The translations under genes and the position numbers were made by a program. This document shows positions 1 through 8,968 of a stretch of DNA of 64,000 nt, piece by piece. Each line of letters begins with the position of its first letter. Position 1 is the first letter of the stretch. Source of the DNA: WTFY01 sp965220875. GTDB lineage: Bacteria; Pseudomonadota; Gammaproteobacteria; UBA4575. A model generated the notes under the pieces. The model was not told where the DNA came from and did no database searches. It saw only the letters and a program-made list of their open reading frames with translations. The stretch covers positions 992,001 to 1,056,000 of the forward strand of contig OZ244849.1 of NCBI GenBank assembly GCA_965220875.1, read 5' to 3'.

Positions 1-21
1 AAATCTGTAAAAGTTATGAAC

Positions 22-456
22 CTAATGCAAAACTCGGGGTGCTGCCAAGATAAAGGAGTTGATCGGAGCATCAAATTTCGTTCCGTCATCTGTAATCATT
101 TGATAGCTACCGTGCATGATACCAGCCGGTGTTTCGAGCATCGTTCCGCTTGTGTACTGAAATGACTCGCCAGGGCGCAAGTAGGGCTGCTCACCGACCA
201 CTCCATCACCTTTTACTTCCCGGGTCTTGCCATTAGAGTCCGTAATGACCCAGTGACGTGTCATTAGTCTGGCAGGCACCAGCCCAGCATTATGTATGGT
301 TACAGTGTATGAAAATATGAAGCGGTTTTGTCCTTCATCAGCTTCGACAAACGCGCTATCCACGCTTACATCGATGTTATGAACTTCTGATTTGCTCACA
401 CTACTGACACTGACCTCTGATGCAGAAAAAATATCATTCAGAGAGTTGGTTGGCAA
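22..456 (-). CDS. apaG: ApaG domain protein (Co2+/Mg2+ efflux family)
   Basis: A 144-residue ApaG protein, slightly longer than the usual ~125 residues because of an extra Ser-rich N-terminus of about 25 residues. The conserved core reads FSYTVTIHNAG, then HWVITDSNG, GEGVVG-like GDGVVGEQP and FQYTSGTMLETP, and it ends in a short hydrophobic tail as in the E. coli protein. ApaG is a small fibronectin-III-like beta-sandwich protein whose biochemical role is unsettled; it has been linked to cobalt resistance. The start overlaps the 3' end of rsmA by 23 nt, so the two are translationally linked at the end of the lptD operon. A start closer to the core is possible. Confidence 0.93.
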   Translation of the reverse strand: MPTNSLNDIFSASEVSVSSVSKSEVHNIDVSVDSAFVEADEGQNRFIFSYTVTIHNAGLVPARLMTRHWVITDSNGKTREVKGDGVVGEQPYLRPGESFQYTSGTMLETPAGIMHGSYQMITDDGTKFDAPINSFILAAPRVLH

Positions 457-1213
457 GATTTATGTATTGCTGTACAGAGATTTCTTGCGGACGTTGTTTC
501 GGGTCTATGGCAGCTTGTCTAAGTTGAGAATCTGTGACCATGTTCACCAAGCTGTTCTTGATGGTTTTGCGCCGTTGCTGAAAGGCGATCTCTACCAGTC
601 TGCTGAATAATGCCCGATTGTGAATTTGTTTGACATAATCGGATCTGGGCTGCAGGCGCATGAAGCTTGAGCTTACCTTGGGAGCCGGCGAGAACATTTG
701 GGGTGTGATGTCAAACAGGCTTTCCGCTTTGTACAAGCTTTGTAAAGTAATACTGAGCCGGCTGTATACGGAAGTTCCTGGTAAGGCAATGATGCGATCA
801 ACCACTTCTTTTTGTAGCATGAAGTGCATGTCAGCAATCAGACCGGAAAATCGCTGCAGATAGAACAACAGTGGTGTCGAGATATTGTAGGGTAAATTTC
901 CTATCAGACGGACATTCCGGGCTGGATTGGCAACTCGATTGAAGTCGAAGTTCAAAACATCGCCCTGGTACAGGGTCAAAGTGCCGGCTTGAATAGATTT
1001 CTTGAGCAATTCTTCAGAAAGCCTTGTGTCAATTTCAATCGCGTGCATAGTACCCGCTTTCCTTAATACAGGAAGTGTAAGCGCTCCAAGCCCGGGCCCT
1101 ATTTCAAATATGTTTTGTCCTGGTTCCGGATCTATGGCTCGTACCATGTCGCTAATTGTATTTTCGTCTTTCAGGAAATGTTGTCCAAGATGTTTGCTGG
1201 GCTTGATGGTCAC
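434..1213 (-). CDS. rsmA: 16S rRNA dimethyladenosine transferase RsmA (KsgA)
   Basis: SAM-dependent enzyme that dimethylates two adjacent adenines (A1518 and A1519 in E. coli) near the 3' end of 16S rRNA during late 30S assembly. The 259-residue protein has the N-terminal LGQHFLKD signature (residues 9-16), SAM motif I EIGPGLG (37-43), acidic ribose-binding residues EID (60-62) and the catalytic NLPYN motif (106-110), followed by the helical C-terminal domain. Length matches the family. It lies between an unknown secreted protein and apaG; the 128-nt gap upstream could hold its own promoter. Confidence 0.97.
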   Translation of the reverse strand: MTIKPSKHLGQHFLKDENTISDMVRAIDPEPGQNIFEIGPGLGALTLPVLRKAGTMHAIEIDTRLSEELLKKSIQAGTLTLYQGDVLNFDFNRVANPARNVRLIGNLPYNISTPLLFYLQRFSGLIADMHFMLQKEVVDRIIALPGTSVYSRLSITLQSLYKAESLFDITPQMFSPAPKVSSSFMRLQPRSDYVKQIHNRALFSRLVEIAFQQRRKTIKNSLVNMVTDSQLRQAAIDPKQRPQEISVQQYINLANQLSE

Positions 1214-1341
1214 TGTTGATTCTCGGTGGGTAGTCAGTCTATATCCCGAAAATGCTGGTTAAAGAGTGCTCGATACTGCCAGCAGAATCATTGATTCGCA
1301 CTTTTATCAAAATGCCTGACTTGATTTTATGCAATCCAGCT

Positions 1342-1914
1342 TCAATTGAATTCATGCACGTTAGGCATGTTTGGAGCCCGAGTATCTTCACTTGACAGGG
1401 CAGGCGCAGGTTTTAGGCGGTTATCGCTGTCTGGGTTCATGGCCTGTGATTTACGGACAGCGTATGTACAAACAAGTTCATAATGATCCTGTTCAACAGG
1501 ACTCAGAAGAGTAAGCGTGATAACAATATCTGGATGATAGAGCAGCAACTGCTGGCTTGCCTTGAGGGCTTCAGAGGTACTTGAATCTATAACTACTGCG
1601 AACCTCAAGTCCAGGTTATTTCCTATCTGGTTTGCAATGGAACGTAATGCGGAGAGTGCAGTTGTGTTATTTCTGAGTTTCAGTTGACCGAGGTATGTTA
1701 TTCCGAGTGACGATGCATTTCTTGTGGTCTCCATTGCGCCAGCATGTCCGGGCAGGGGTCTGAATTTGAAGGCAATATCATCATCGTGCAGCAACTCAAA
1801 CTTCTCGTTGCCTGATATTTTGATTGAGCGATTCATATCGACAGCGAACACATTCGAACTGAGAAAGAATATTATCAGTGTGGTTGCCAGCAAATGTTTC
1901 CTGTTCAAGTTCAT
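1342..1914 (-). CDS. unknown secreted protein between pdxA and rsmA
   Basis: I do not recognise this 190-residue protein. It has a clear signal peptide: positively charged start (MNLNRKH), about 14 hydrophobic residues and a likely SPase I site after NVFA, near residue 24. The mature part is mixed alpha/beta with no Cys pair or metal motif and ends in a Pro/Asn-rich, probably disordered tail. It is predicted periplasmic. It sits 46 nt downstream of pdxA in the lptD-surA-pdxA-rsmA-apaG operon, where E. coli has no gene, so co-transcription with envelope genes is likely. No function is assigned. Confidence 0.75.
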   Translation of the reverse strand: MNLNRKHLLATTLIIFFLSSNVFAVDMNRSIKISGNEKFELLHDDDIAFKFRPLPGHAGAMETTRNASSLGITYLGQLKLRNNTTALSALRSIANQIGNNLDLRFAVVIDSSTSEALKASQQLLLYHPDIVITLTLLSPVEQDHYELVCTYAVRKSQAMNPDSDNRLKPAPALSSEDTRAPNMPNVHEFN

Positions 1915-1960
1915 TTTCCGTGTAAAGCCTGAAGCACTGTTGTCACGTACATCGAATCAT

Positions 1961-3034
1961 TCAATGCGTCACTACGGCAGAATCTGCTTCCGAACCAGTT
2001 GGCTCTAAGTAATTAGCTTTTTCCCAAGGAAGTTTGACCGCAAGTTTTTCTGCCAGGGATGCTGCATTGTGAAGACTGTGTACATTGGCCACACCTCGTC
2101 CTGAAATATCCAGGGCAGTACCATGATCAACAGATGTGCGTATGATGGGCAGGCCAAGGGTTAGATTCACGACACCGCCAAAATTGCTGAACTTGATCAC
2201 GGGCAGACCTTGGTCGTGATACATTGCCAGTACGGCATCTGTAGTGCGGAGATTTTTCTGAACAAACGCTGTATCAGCTGGCAGCGGACCTTCCAGTTTC
2301 ATTCCCTGTTTGCGCAGCCTTTCAAGGCATGGTGCAATTATCTCCTTTTCCTCTGACCCCAGGTACCCGTTTTCTCCAGCATGGGGATTCAGCCCACACA
2401 CGCTTATACGGGGGTCACGAATACCAAAGAGCCGATTCAAGTCCCCGTGTAAAACCTGCAATACATTTTCTATACGTTGAGCTGTAATCCAGGCAGGGAT
2501 ATCTGCAACTGCTATATGAGTGGTTACGAATGCAATGCGCAGTAACTGAGCCGGTACAGTAGGACCCGCCTCGTTGCTCAGCATCATGACCGGGTTACCG
2601 CCAGTAATTTCAGCTATGAATTCCGTATGTCCAGTAAAAGAAATTCCTGCCTGATTGATGACACTTTTTTGAACAGGTCCTGTTGTCAGGGCTTGACATA
2701 TCCCCCTTTGCACAAGATCGATGGCTGTTTTCAGAGTATCGATGACGTACCTCGAGTTTCTGTTGTCAGGCTCACCCAATGTCACCTGATTAGAAACCGG
2801 GATATCGACTACCCTGAGTTGTCCGGGTTTGTGAGACCCATACTTGTCGTTTGGGTTAAAGAGGGTAATTGCTGTTTCGATATTTAGTTGTCGTGCCAAA
2901 CTGGTCAGCAATTGCCTATCGGCTATTGCTACTGGCTCGAACGAGAGGTTCTGCTGTGCAAGTTTGAGGACTAGCTCCGGACCAATTCCGGCTGGTTCAC
3001 CTGGCGTAATGGCGATTCGGATGGGCGGTTGCAT
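1961..3034 (-). CDS. pdxA: 4-hydroxythreonine-4-phosphate dehydrogenase PdxA
   Basis: NAD-dependent oxidation of 4-phosphohydroxy-L-threonine in the DXP-dependent vitamin B6 pathway; cytoplasmic dimer with a bound divalent metal. The 357-residue protein opens with the hallmark ITPGEPAGIGPEL (residues 8-20). It contains GHTEF with a substrate-binding His, the metal His regions THIAV and LNPHAGENG, and MYHDQGLPVIK with the third metal His near residue 270. The family is usually 325-340 residues; the extra length is a C-terminal extension ending in acidic/Val residues. It lies 36 nt downstream of surA. pdxH, the last B6 step, is also in this window at 60.3 kb. Confidence 0.97.
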   Translation of the reverse strand: MQPPIRIAITPGEPAGIGPELVLKLAQQNLSFEPVAIADRQLLTSLARQLNIETAITLFNPNDKYGSHKPGQLRVVDIPVSNQVTLGEPDNRNSRYVIDTLKTAIDLVQRGICQALTTGPVQKSVINQAGISFTGHTEFIAEITGGNPVMMLSNEAGPTVPAQLLRIAFVTTHIAVADIPAWITAQRIENVLQVLHGDLNRLFGIRDPRISVCGLNPHAGENGYLGSEEKEIIAPCLERLRKQGMKLEGPLPADTAFVQKNLRTTDAVLAMYHDQGLPVIKFSNFGGVVNLTLGLPIIRTSVDHGTALDISGRGVANVHSLHNAASLAEKLAVKLPWEKANYLEPTGSEADSAVVTH

Positions 3035-3070
3035 AGTGCTAAAGGCAAATGATGGAATCTGGGGCTGGAC

Positions 3071-4354
3071 TCAGTAAGAAGAGTGCATGCGAATTTCTAC
3101 GTAGCTTTCATCACGAAGCTGTCTTAGCCACAATTCGGTTTCTTCTTCTACTTTCCTTTGCCTGATTTGTTCACGGGCCTTGGTACGCATGGCCTCTTGG
3201 GTATTATCATGCCTTCGCTTGCCTAAAAGTTGCACGATGTGCCAGCCATACTGGGTGCGGAATGGCTCGCTAATCTGGTCTATCTCGAGGCTGTCCACAA
3301 CTTCTTGAAACTTTGGCACGAAATTGCCAGATACTGCCCAATCTAGGTGACCATCGTTAATTGCACTGCCATGATCTTCGGAAAATTCTCTTGCCAGTAC
3401 ACCAAATTCTTCTCCGTTTTCGATTCTGGATTTGATGTCTTTCAGTTTTTTTTCCGCTGCCGCGTCAGAGAGCATTGCATTGGTTCGGATCAGGATATGA
3501 CGTGACAGCACCTGATTGACAATAGTGTCTTGCACTTCACGTTTGTCGATGAGCTTGAACAGGTGGAATCCCGCGGGACTCTGTGCAATTTTACTTATGT
3601 CTCCGGGCGACATCTGGTCCAATTGCTGCAAAAAGATCTGCGGCAACTGTGCTCTGTCACGCCATCCCAGGTCGCCACCTTGCAGGGCGTCTTGGGCATC
3701 GGAGGCCGCTATGGCGAGCTGTGTGAAATTACTTCCGGAGATTGCTCGTTCATATACGACAGCAGAACGATCTGCAGCGTTTTTGATTTCTTCAGGCTTG
3801 GGACCCTCTGGCACGGCAATAAGTATGTGAGCAACATGATATTCATACTGCATTTTTAGCAAGTCTTTGTTTGCCCGGGCTATCAGTTCATCAACTTCGC
3901 TGTCAGAGACCTGAATATTTTGATCAATGACACGTTGACGCAGCTGTTCCAGGATCATCTCGTCCCGTACTTGGTTTCTGAATGCCTCATAGTCCAATCC
4001 CTGTTGCAGTAGTACATTACGAAACTGCTCTAGGTTCATGTTGTTACGCCTGGCTAAATTACGCATAGCCTGATCGAGACTCAGGACATCGATTCGAATT
4101 CCCCTACGTTCGGCAAGCTGCAGTTGAAGGCGTTCTACGATCAAACGCTGCAGCACTTGCTCGATCAAGACATCATCAGGTGGCAAGGTTCCACGGTTTT
4201 GATTGAATTGCTGCATCAATATCTGTATACGCTGCGACAATTCACTTTCCATGATGACGTCATCCTCAACAACTGCCACAATACGGTCAAGCGCAATTAC
4301 AGCGCTGCTGTTGAAAAGCAATATAACCCATAGTATGTACTGAAATTGTTTCAT
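3071..4354 (-). CDS. surA: periplasmic chaperone/peptidyl-prolyl isomerase SurA
   Basis: Periplasmic chaperone that escorts unfolded outer-membrane proteins, including LptD, to the BAM complex. From the ATG at 4354 the protein is 427 residues, matching E. coli SurA (428), and begins with a signal peptide (MKQFQYILWVILLF) cut after VIA, just before LDRIVAVVEDDVI. An upstream in-frame ATG at 4381 would add nine polar residues ahead of the signal peptide and is less likely. The N-terminal helical chaperone region is followed by two parvulin domains, the first with YHVAHILIAV and GGDLGW, the second with SRHILIRT and GHLDWAV. It lies between lptD and pdxA. Confidence 0.96.
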   Translation of the reverse strand: MKQFQYILWVILLFNSSAVIALDRIVAVVEDDVIMESELSQRIQILMQQFNQNRGTLPPDDVLIEQVLQRLIVERLQLQLAERRGIRIDVLSLDQAMRNLARRNNMNLEQFRNVLLQQGLDYEAFRNQVRDEMILEQLRQRVIDQNIQVSDSEVDELIARANKDLLKMQYEYHVAHILIAVPEGPKPEEIKNAADRSAVVYERAISGSNFTQLAIAASDAQDALQGGDLGWRDRAQLPQIFLQQLDQMSPGDISKIAQSPAGFHLFKLIDKREVQDTIVNQVLSRHILIRTNAMLSDAAAEKKLKDIKSRIENGEEFGVLAREFSEDHGSAINDGHLDWAVSGNFVPKFQEVVDSLEIDQISEPFRTQYGWHIVQLLGKRRHDNTQEAMRTKAREQIRQRKVEEETELWLRQLRDESYVEIRMHSSY

Positions 4355-4390
4355 CCGGTGCTGACCGGTCACATGACGCAAGCAGGCTGG

Positions 4391-6682
4391 TCAGAAAAGG
4401 TATTCGCTGTCCCTGTCATCATATCCACGCACACCACGTTCAAGTAGCTCACCTAGCGGTGCGCCTATCTGCCCCAAGCCTTTAAGAACGAGTTGCATTT
4501 CTATGCTGTTATTGTAATCCTCATCTGTGTTCTGGCTGTAGCGCCGCCCCGCTAGACGCAGCTTCCAACAGCAGGTTTCGTACTCAATTCCAGCGAGGAG
4601 TTCTAGGTTCCGTTTCTCTTCCAGGTCATAGTTCCAGCGCATTGCGGTACGCCAGTTCTCATTTATGGGCAATATCATGGAGAAGTCAGATTGTTCAAGG
4701 CTTCTACGCATGCCCGTTGCAGGATCTACAGGTTCTAGATCCTTGTGCCGGTAGCGATAGGCCAGATTGAGTATCAACCTGTTGTCTCCTCGGTACTGAA
4801 AGTGCAGCGAACTTTTTTCAGTATGATCATCGTGTGTATCCAGCAAGGTTGATGCAATCGCTTTCCAGCGATCGGTCACTCCTATGCTGAGTTCTGCAGC
4901 AAATTCGGAAGATTGTTCGCGTTCAGGAAGCCTGCCCGGCAATCCTGATTTTCGGTCCCTGAAGTAAAAGATGCGGCCCAGGTTAGCCTGGATTTTTTCA
5001 TTGCCACTTTCCACATCGATGATTCGTGAGGTCAGTCCAACGCTCAGGTGATCTGCCTCATCATAGCGATCATGGCCACTGAAACGACTGTCACGGAAGA
5101 GCTGTTCGAATTCAAATTCGAATTCTGCCGTGTCAAAGACAGGGATATCGGACTGATCACGATAAGGAGTGTGCAGGTAATACAATCGAGGTTCGAGAGT
5201 CTGGATATTTCCAGACCGTTTGAGAACTTTTTCAAAAAGCAGTCCGGCGTCCAGGTAGGCACTGGGCAAGCTTCGAGTGGGTTCGTCGTCAAGTCCGTCG
5301 TTTCGGTTCAAGTCATACCGCGTATGAGTCAGGCGCATGCCGGGGCGGACAAAATACGACTTGCTTTCAAAGGGGTGTTCGACTCGTATGCCCAGATGAA
5401 GCCGTTCTCCGTCAACCTTGTCATCATGCTGGAAGCGTACCCACTCCCCCTCAGAGCTGATATGGAGTCCACCCAAGATGTTCGGGTAGCCCCCGTCCAG
5501 TTTCAATTGCGGGAGGCGCTTGAAGGGTTTGTCGGTGTTCGGCAGGCTTGGGTCTACTGACTGAAAACTCTGCAGCTGTCCAGAGAATATCCAATGAGGG
5601 GTGTGGTAGGCCAATCGCCCATATTGTTCTATAAAATGGGTGCTGCTGAGTCCCAAGGCCTTACCCAGGTCCTCAAAATAGCTTTCATCTGAAACCCTGT
5701 TGTACAGTATGTCGACTTCAGTCTTGGGTGTAAGAAAGCCCTGATGCTTCAGCAGGGTTAAATAGCGGTCATCATTAGACTCACTGTCGTCCAAGTACTC
5801 CAGACCTACTTCACTCAGTCCTTTGAGGCTCAAATTGCGAAATCTTGATTTCAACTGTATCCCACGGTCTGTCAGCAGGCGGGACCCCAGCACAGCATCC
5901 CGGTTCGGTGCCATGTTCCAGTACCACGGTATGTCCAATTCCAGGCCTGAGTCACTCGAGTTACTGAGTTTGGAGGGCAGGAAACCCGATTTACGATTGT
6001 CGTCAATCGGAAATCTTATCCACGGGGTATAGAAAACGGGGACGCCTTTAAACTTGAGTAGGATATCTTTTCCTGTCCCATCTCCTGAGCGGTTATCCAG
6101 TTCAAGTTTGCCAGCCGAAATCACCCACGAGTCGTTTCCCTTTTTGCATGTGGTGTAGGTTGTATTTTTCATATTGACGAGATTGTCAGAAAGCCGCTCG
6201 ACGCTGTCTGCCCTGCCATGAGCATGCGAGGACTTCAACTGGTAAGTAGTTGGGTTTGACGTGAAATAGCCTGTATCAAGGTTAAGCTGGGCTTCCTGGC
6301 TCTCTAGAATTAATCGGTCATTCTCAATGCGCACATCTCCACTAGCATATAATTCTTTTTCGTTATTATGGTAATGCACAAGATTTGCATCTACAGATTG
6401 TCTCCCATGTGTCACTTTCACCGCCCCTTGCAGGGTTACAACTCCGTTTTCATCAGAATCAGCGCGGTTCGCGCTTAACCATGCAGGGCCGCCCCCTGGT
6501 TCAGGCTGTAAAGCCTCAGCAGGGCGATGCGGTGTTGGACAAGATTTGTGAGCAGATTCTTGGCTGTTCGCTGGGCTATTCAGGCTTTCGTTTCGAGTAT
6601 GTCCCAGTTCAGTTGCCGAAACGGTGAGACATATGACTCCCAAAATTGAAATGTACAGCCTGCTGAGGGGTCGTTTTGGCAT
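4391..6682 (-). CDS. lptD: LPS-assembly protein LptD
   Basis: Outer-membrane beta-barrel which, with LptE, inserts LPS into the outer leaflet. 763 residues: signal peptide, N-terminal OstA/LptA-like beta-jellyroll (about residues 75-190), then a large barrel. The four cysteines that form the nested disulfides in E. coli have counterparts here: HKSCPTP near the N-terminus, TTCKKG around residue 178 and the adjacent pair ETCCWK near the C-terminus. The motifs GVPVFYTPWIRFP and KSGFLPS are typical of the family. It is the first gene of the operon with its folding helper surA directly downstream (gap of 36 nt to the chosen surA start). Confidence 0.97.
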   Translation of the reverse strand: MPKRPLSRLYISILGVICLTVSATELGHTRNESLNSPANSQESAHKSCPTPHRPAEALQPEPGGGPAWLSANRADSDENGVVTLQGAVKVTHGRQSVDANLVHYHNNEKELYASGDVRIENDRLILESQEAQLNLDTGYFTSNPTTYQLKSSHAHGRADSVERLSDNLVNMKNTTYTTCKKGNDSWVISAGKLELDNRSGDGTGKDILLKFKGVPVFYTPWIRFPIDDNRKSGFLPSKLSNSSDSGLELDIPWYWNMAPNRDAVLGSRLLTDRGIQLKSRFRNLSLKGLSEVGLEYLDDSESNDDRYLTLLKHQGFLTPKTEVDILYNRVSDESYFEDLGKALGLSSTHFIEQYGRLAYHTPHWIFSGQLQSFQSVDPSLPNTDKPFKRLPQLKLDGGYPNILGGLHISSEGEWVRFQHDDKVDGERLHLGIRVEHPFESKSYFVRPGMRLTHTRYDLNRNDGLDDEPTRSLPSAYLDAGLLFEKVLKRSGNIQTLEPRLYYLHTPYRDQSDIPVFDTAEFEFEFEQLFRDSRFSGHDRYDEADHLSVGLTSRIIDVESGNEKIQANLGRIFYFRDRKSGLPGRLPEREQSSEFAAELSIGVTDRWKAIASTLLDTHDDHTEKSSLHFQYRGDNRLILNLAYRYRHKDLEPVDPATGMRRSLEQSDFSMILPINENWRTAMRWNYDLEEKRNLELLAGIEYETCCWKLRLAGRRYSQNTDEDYNNSIEMQLVLKGLGQIGAPLGELLERGVRGYDDRDSEYLF

Positions 6683-6785
6683 GAGTGATTACGAACTTGA
6701 TCAGGCACAGATGATAGCATAGGTGTGTTTCTCAGGGCTTCAGATCGCGCATGCTGGCCGCATACCGATTGTTTCACGTTGACTT

Positions 6786-8789
6786 TTACAGCAGTGGTGC
6801 AATGACCAGGCTCACGATTGCCATGACGTTGATGAGGATATTCATGGATGGTCCCGAGGTATCCTTGAGGGGGTCGCCAACTGTGTCACCAACTACAACA
6901 GCCTTGTGGACATCTGAGCCCTTGCCACCAAGATTTCCTCTCTCGATGTATTTTTTTGCATTATCCCAAGCGCCTCCTGCAGTCGTCATCGTCAAAGCGA
7001 GCAGGACGCAACCCAGTAGCGCACCCCCAAGCATTCCTCCCAGTGTTTCAGCGCCGAACCCGAAACCGACAACAACCGGTGCGATCACCGCCAGCAAGCC
7101 CGGTGCAACCATGCGCTTTAGAGCTGCCGTGGTCGCTATATCCACACAGCGAACTGTATCTGGCTTGGCACTGCCTTCTAACAGGCCAGGTATCTCGCTA
7201 AACTGTCTGCGAATTTCCTTGATCATGTCAAATGCAGCATCGCCGACAGCCGTGATGGTTAAGGATGCCACAATGAAAGGAAATACCCCTCCAATGAACA
7301 GTCCGATGAGAACCATTGGATCACTCAGATCTAGGCTGATGCGTTCTTTACCATGACTGACTTCGGCAAGAAATGCGGTGATTATTGCAAGTGCCGCCAA
7401 GGTTGCCGCACCGATTGCAAACCCTTTGCCAATTGCCGCAGTAGTATTGCCCACTTCATCCAGTTCGTCTGTGATTTGGCGCACGCCATCTCCGAGTTCG
7501 GCCATCTCGGCTATACCACCTGCATTATCAGCTACCGGCCCATAGGCGTCGATCGCCATTGTAATGCCGACTGTAGCCAGCATGCCGACTGCTGCGATGC
7601 CCACTCCGTACAAGTTAGCAAAGTGGTTAGCAAAAAAGATGATTGCAGCCAAGCTCAAGATTGGTATCACGACAGACTGAGTGCCCACAGCCAAACCTGC
7701 AATGATGACGGTTGCTGGACCTGTTTCTCCATCTTTGGCAATTTTTCTTACAGGCTTGCCTCCCGTGTAGTACTCGGTAACCAGCCCTATGATAATGCCA
7801 CCGATCGCACCGGCAAGGACCGAAGCCCACACGCCGGTATTGATTTCTAGCAGGTGAATCACCAGATAGGCTACGGCAATAAACAGGACTGCTGCCGAGA
7901 ATGTTCCGATTCGCAAGGCTGTGGCAGGTGATTTTCGTGACGCAGTTTTAACGAGAAGTATTCCAAGGATGGAACAGACAATTCCGACTGAGGCAAGGCC
8001 CAGCGGTAAAAACATCAGGTTCTGTCTTTCACCCAGTTCCTTGATTATGGCAGGCCCCAAAGTGGATGATATTGCAATAGTGGCTATGATCGAACCACAG
8101 TAGGACTCAAAGATATCCGATCCCATGCCGGCCACGTCCCCAACATTGTCTCCGACATTGTCAGCTATGACACCTGGGTTGCGTGGATCATCTTCCGGGA
8201 TACCAGCTTCAATTTTGCCCACCAAGTCAGCGCCCACATCTGCACTTTTGGTATAGATTCCTCCTCCTACCCTCGAAAAGAGTGCAACACAAGATGCGCC
8301 CATGCCAAAACCGTGAATGACATTGGCAGTTTCAGGATTACGCCCGAAGGCGAGGTATAGGGCGCCAAGTCCCAGCAGACCCATGGCTGCAATGGTGAGT
8401 CCCATGACGGAACCTCCCATAAAGGCAACATTGAGTGCTACATCCCTGCCTTTTTCATGTGCTGCCACAGTAGTTCTGACATTGGCGCGGGTGGCAGTGT
8501 ACATCCCGATATAGCCGGCTGCGGAAGAACACAATGCCCCTACAATGAATGCGATAGCCGTATTCTGCCCCAAATCTGAAATCCAGATTGCAATGGTTAC
8601 CAGTGCTGCAAATACAAACAGTATGGAATATTCACGTCGCATGAAGGTCATGGCGCCTGCATGGATTGCATCTGATATTTCGACGACCTTACTGCTTCCC
8701 TGGGGGTAGCGCAGGATCATCCGGTAAATCAAAAATGCAATGACTAGGCCTAAGACACCCAGGGTAACCGGCAGATGATGAATGGTCAT
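6786..8789 (-). CDS. hppA: membrane-bound ion-translocating pyrophosphatase
   Basis: Integral membrane enzyme coupling pyrophosphate hydrolysis to H+ (or Na+) pumping. 667 residues with about 16 hydrophobic segments. The pyrophosphate/Mg site motif DVGADLVGK is followed by EDDPRNPGVIADNVGDN. GNTTAA (about residues 446-451) has Ala where K+-independent enzymes carry Lys, and the acidic residue sits in DIFESYCGS, the position used by K+-dependent enzymes; both point to the K+-dependent class. Whether it pumps H+ or Na+ cannot be told by eye. A good ribosome site (GGGAG) precedes the ATG at 8789. It is divergently arranged with mrdA. The enzyme would recover energy from PPi made in biosynthesis. 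Confidence 0.97.
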   Translation of the reverse strand: MTIHHLPVTLGVLGLVIAFLIYRMILRYPQGSSKVVEISDAIHAGAMTFMRREYSILFVFAALVTIAIWISDLGQNTAIAFIVGALCSSAAGYIGMYTATRANVRTTVAAHEKGRDVALNVAFMGGSVMGLTIAAMGLLGLGALYLAFGRNPETANVIHGFGMGASCVALFSRVGGGIYTKSADVGADLVGKIEAGIPEDDPRNPGVIADNVGDNVGDVAGMGSDIFESYCGSIIATIAISSTLGPAIIKELGERQNLMFLPLGLASVGIVCSILGILLVKTASRKSPATALRIGTFSAAVLFIAVAYLVIHLLEINTGVWASVLAGAIGGIIIGLVTEYYTGGKPVRKIAKDGETGPATVIIAGLAVGTQSVVIPILSLAAIIFFANHFANLYGVGIAAVGMLATVGITMAIDAYGPVADNAGGIAEMAELGDGVRQITDELDEVGNTTAAIGKGFAIGAATLAALAIITAFLAEVSHGKERISLDLSDPMVLIGLFIGGVFPFIVASLTITAVGDAAFDMIKEIRRQFSEIPGLLEGSAKPDTVRCVDIATTAALKRMVAPGLLAVIAPVVVGFGFGAETLGGMLGGALLGCVLLALTMTTAGGAWDNAKKYIERGNLGGKGSDVHKAVVVGDTVGDPLKDTSGPSMNILINVMAIVSLVIAPLL

Positions 8790-8968
8790 GAATCTTTCTC
8801 CCTGCTAGAGATAGAAATAGTGGCTCTTAACAAAAAATTTGATCGCATCCTGCAACAAGGGTACTGACCTGTACGGGCCAGCATGAGGGTATTGTACTGG
8901 AATACGGACTCCCGTTAACAAGGCGCGCAGTCTCGTGCAATGCGTATGCTATATCACGATGGGTTCTA

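Noticed and set aside
5048..5560. A 170-codon plus-strand frame
   Set aside because: Antisense shadow of lptD.
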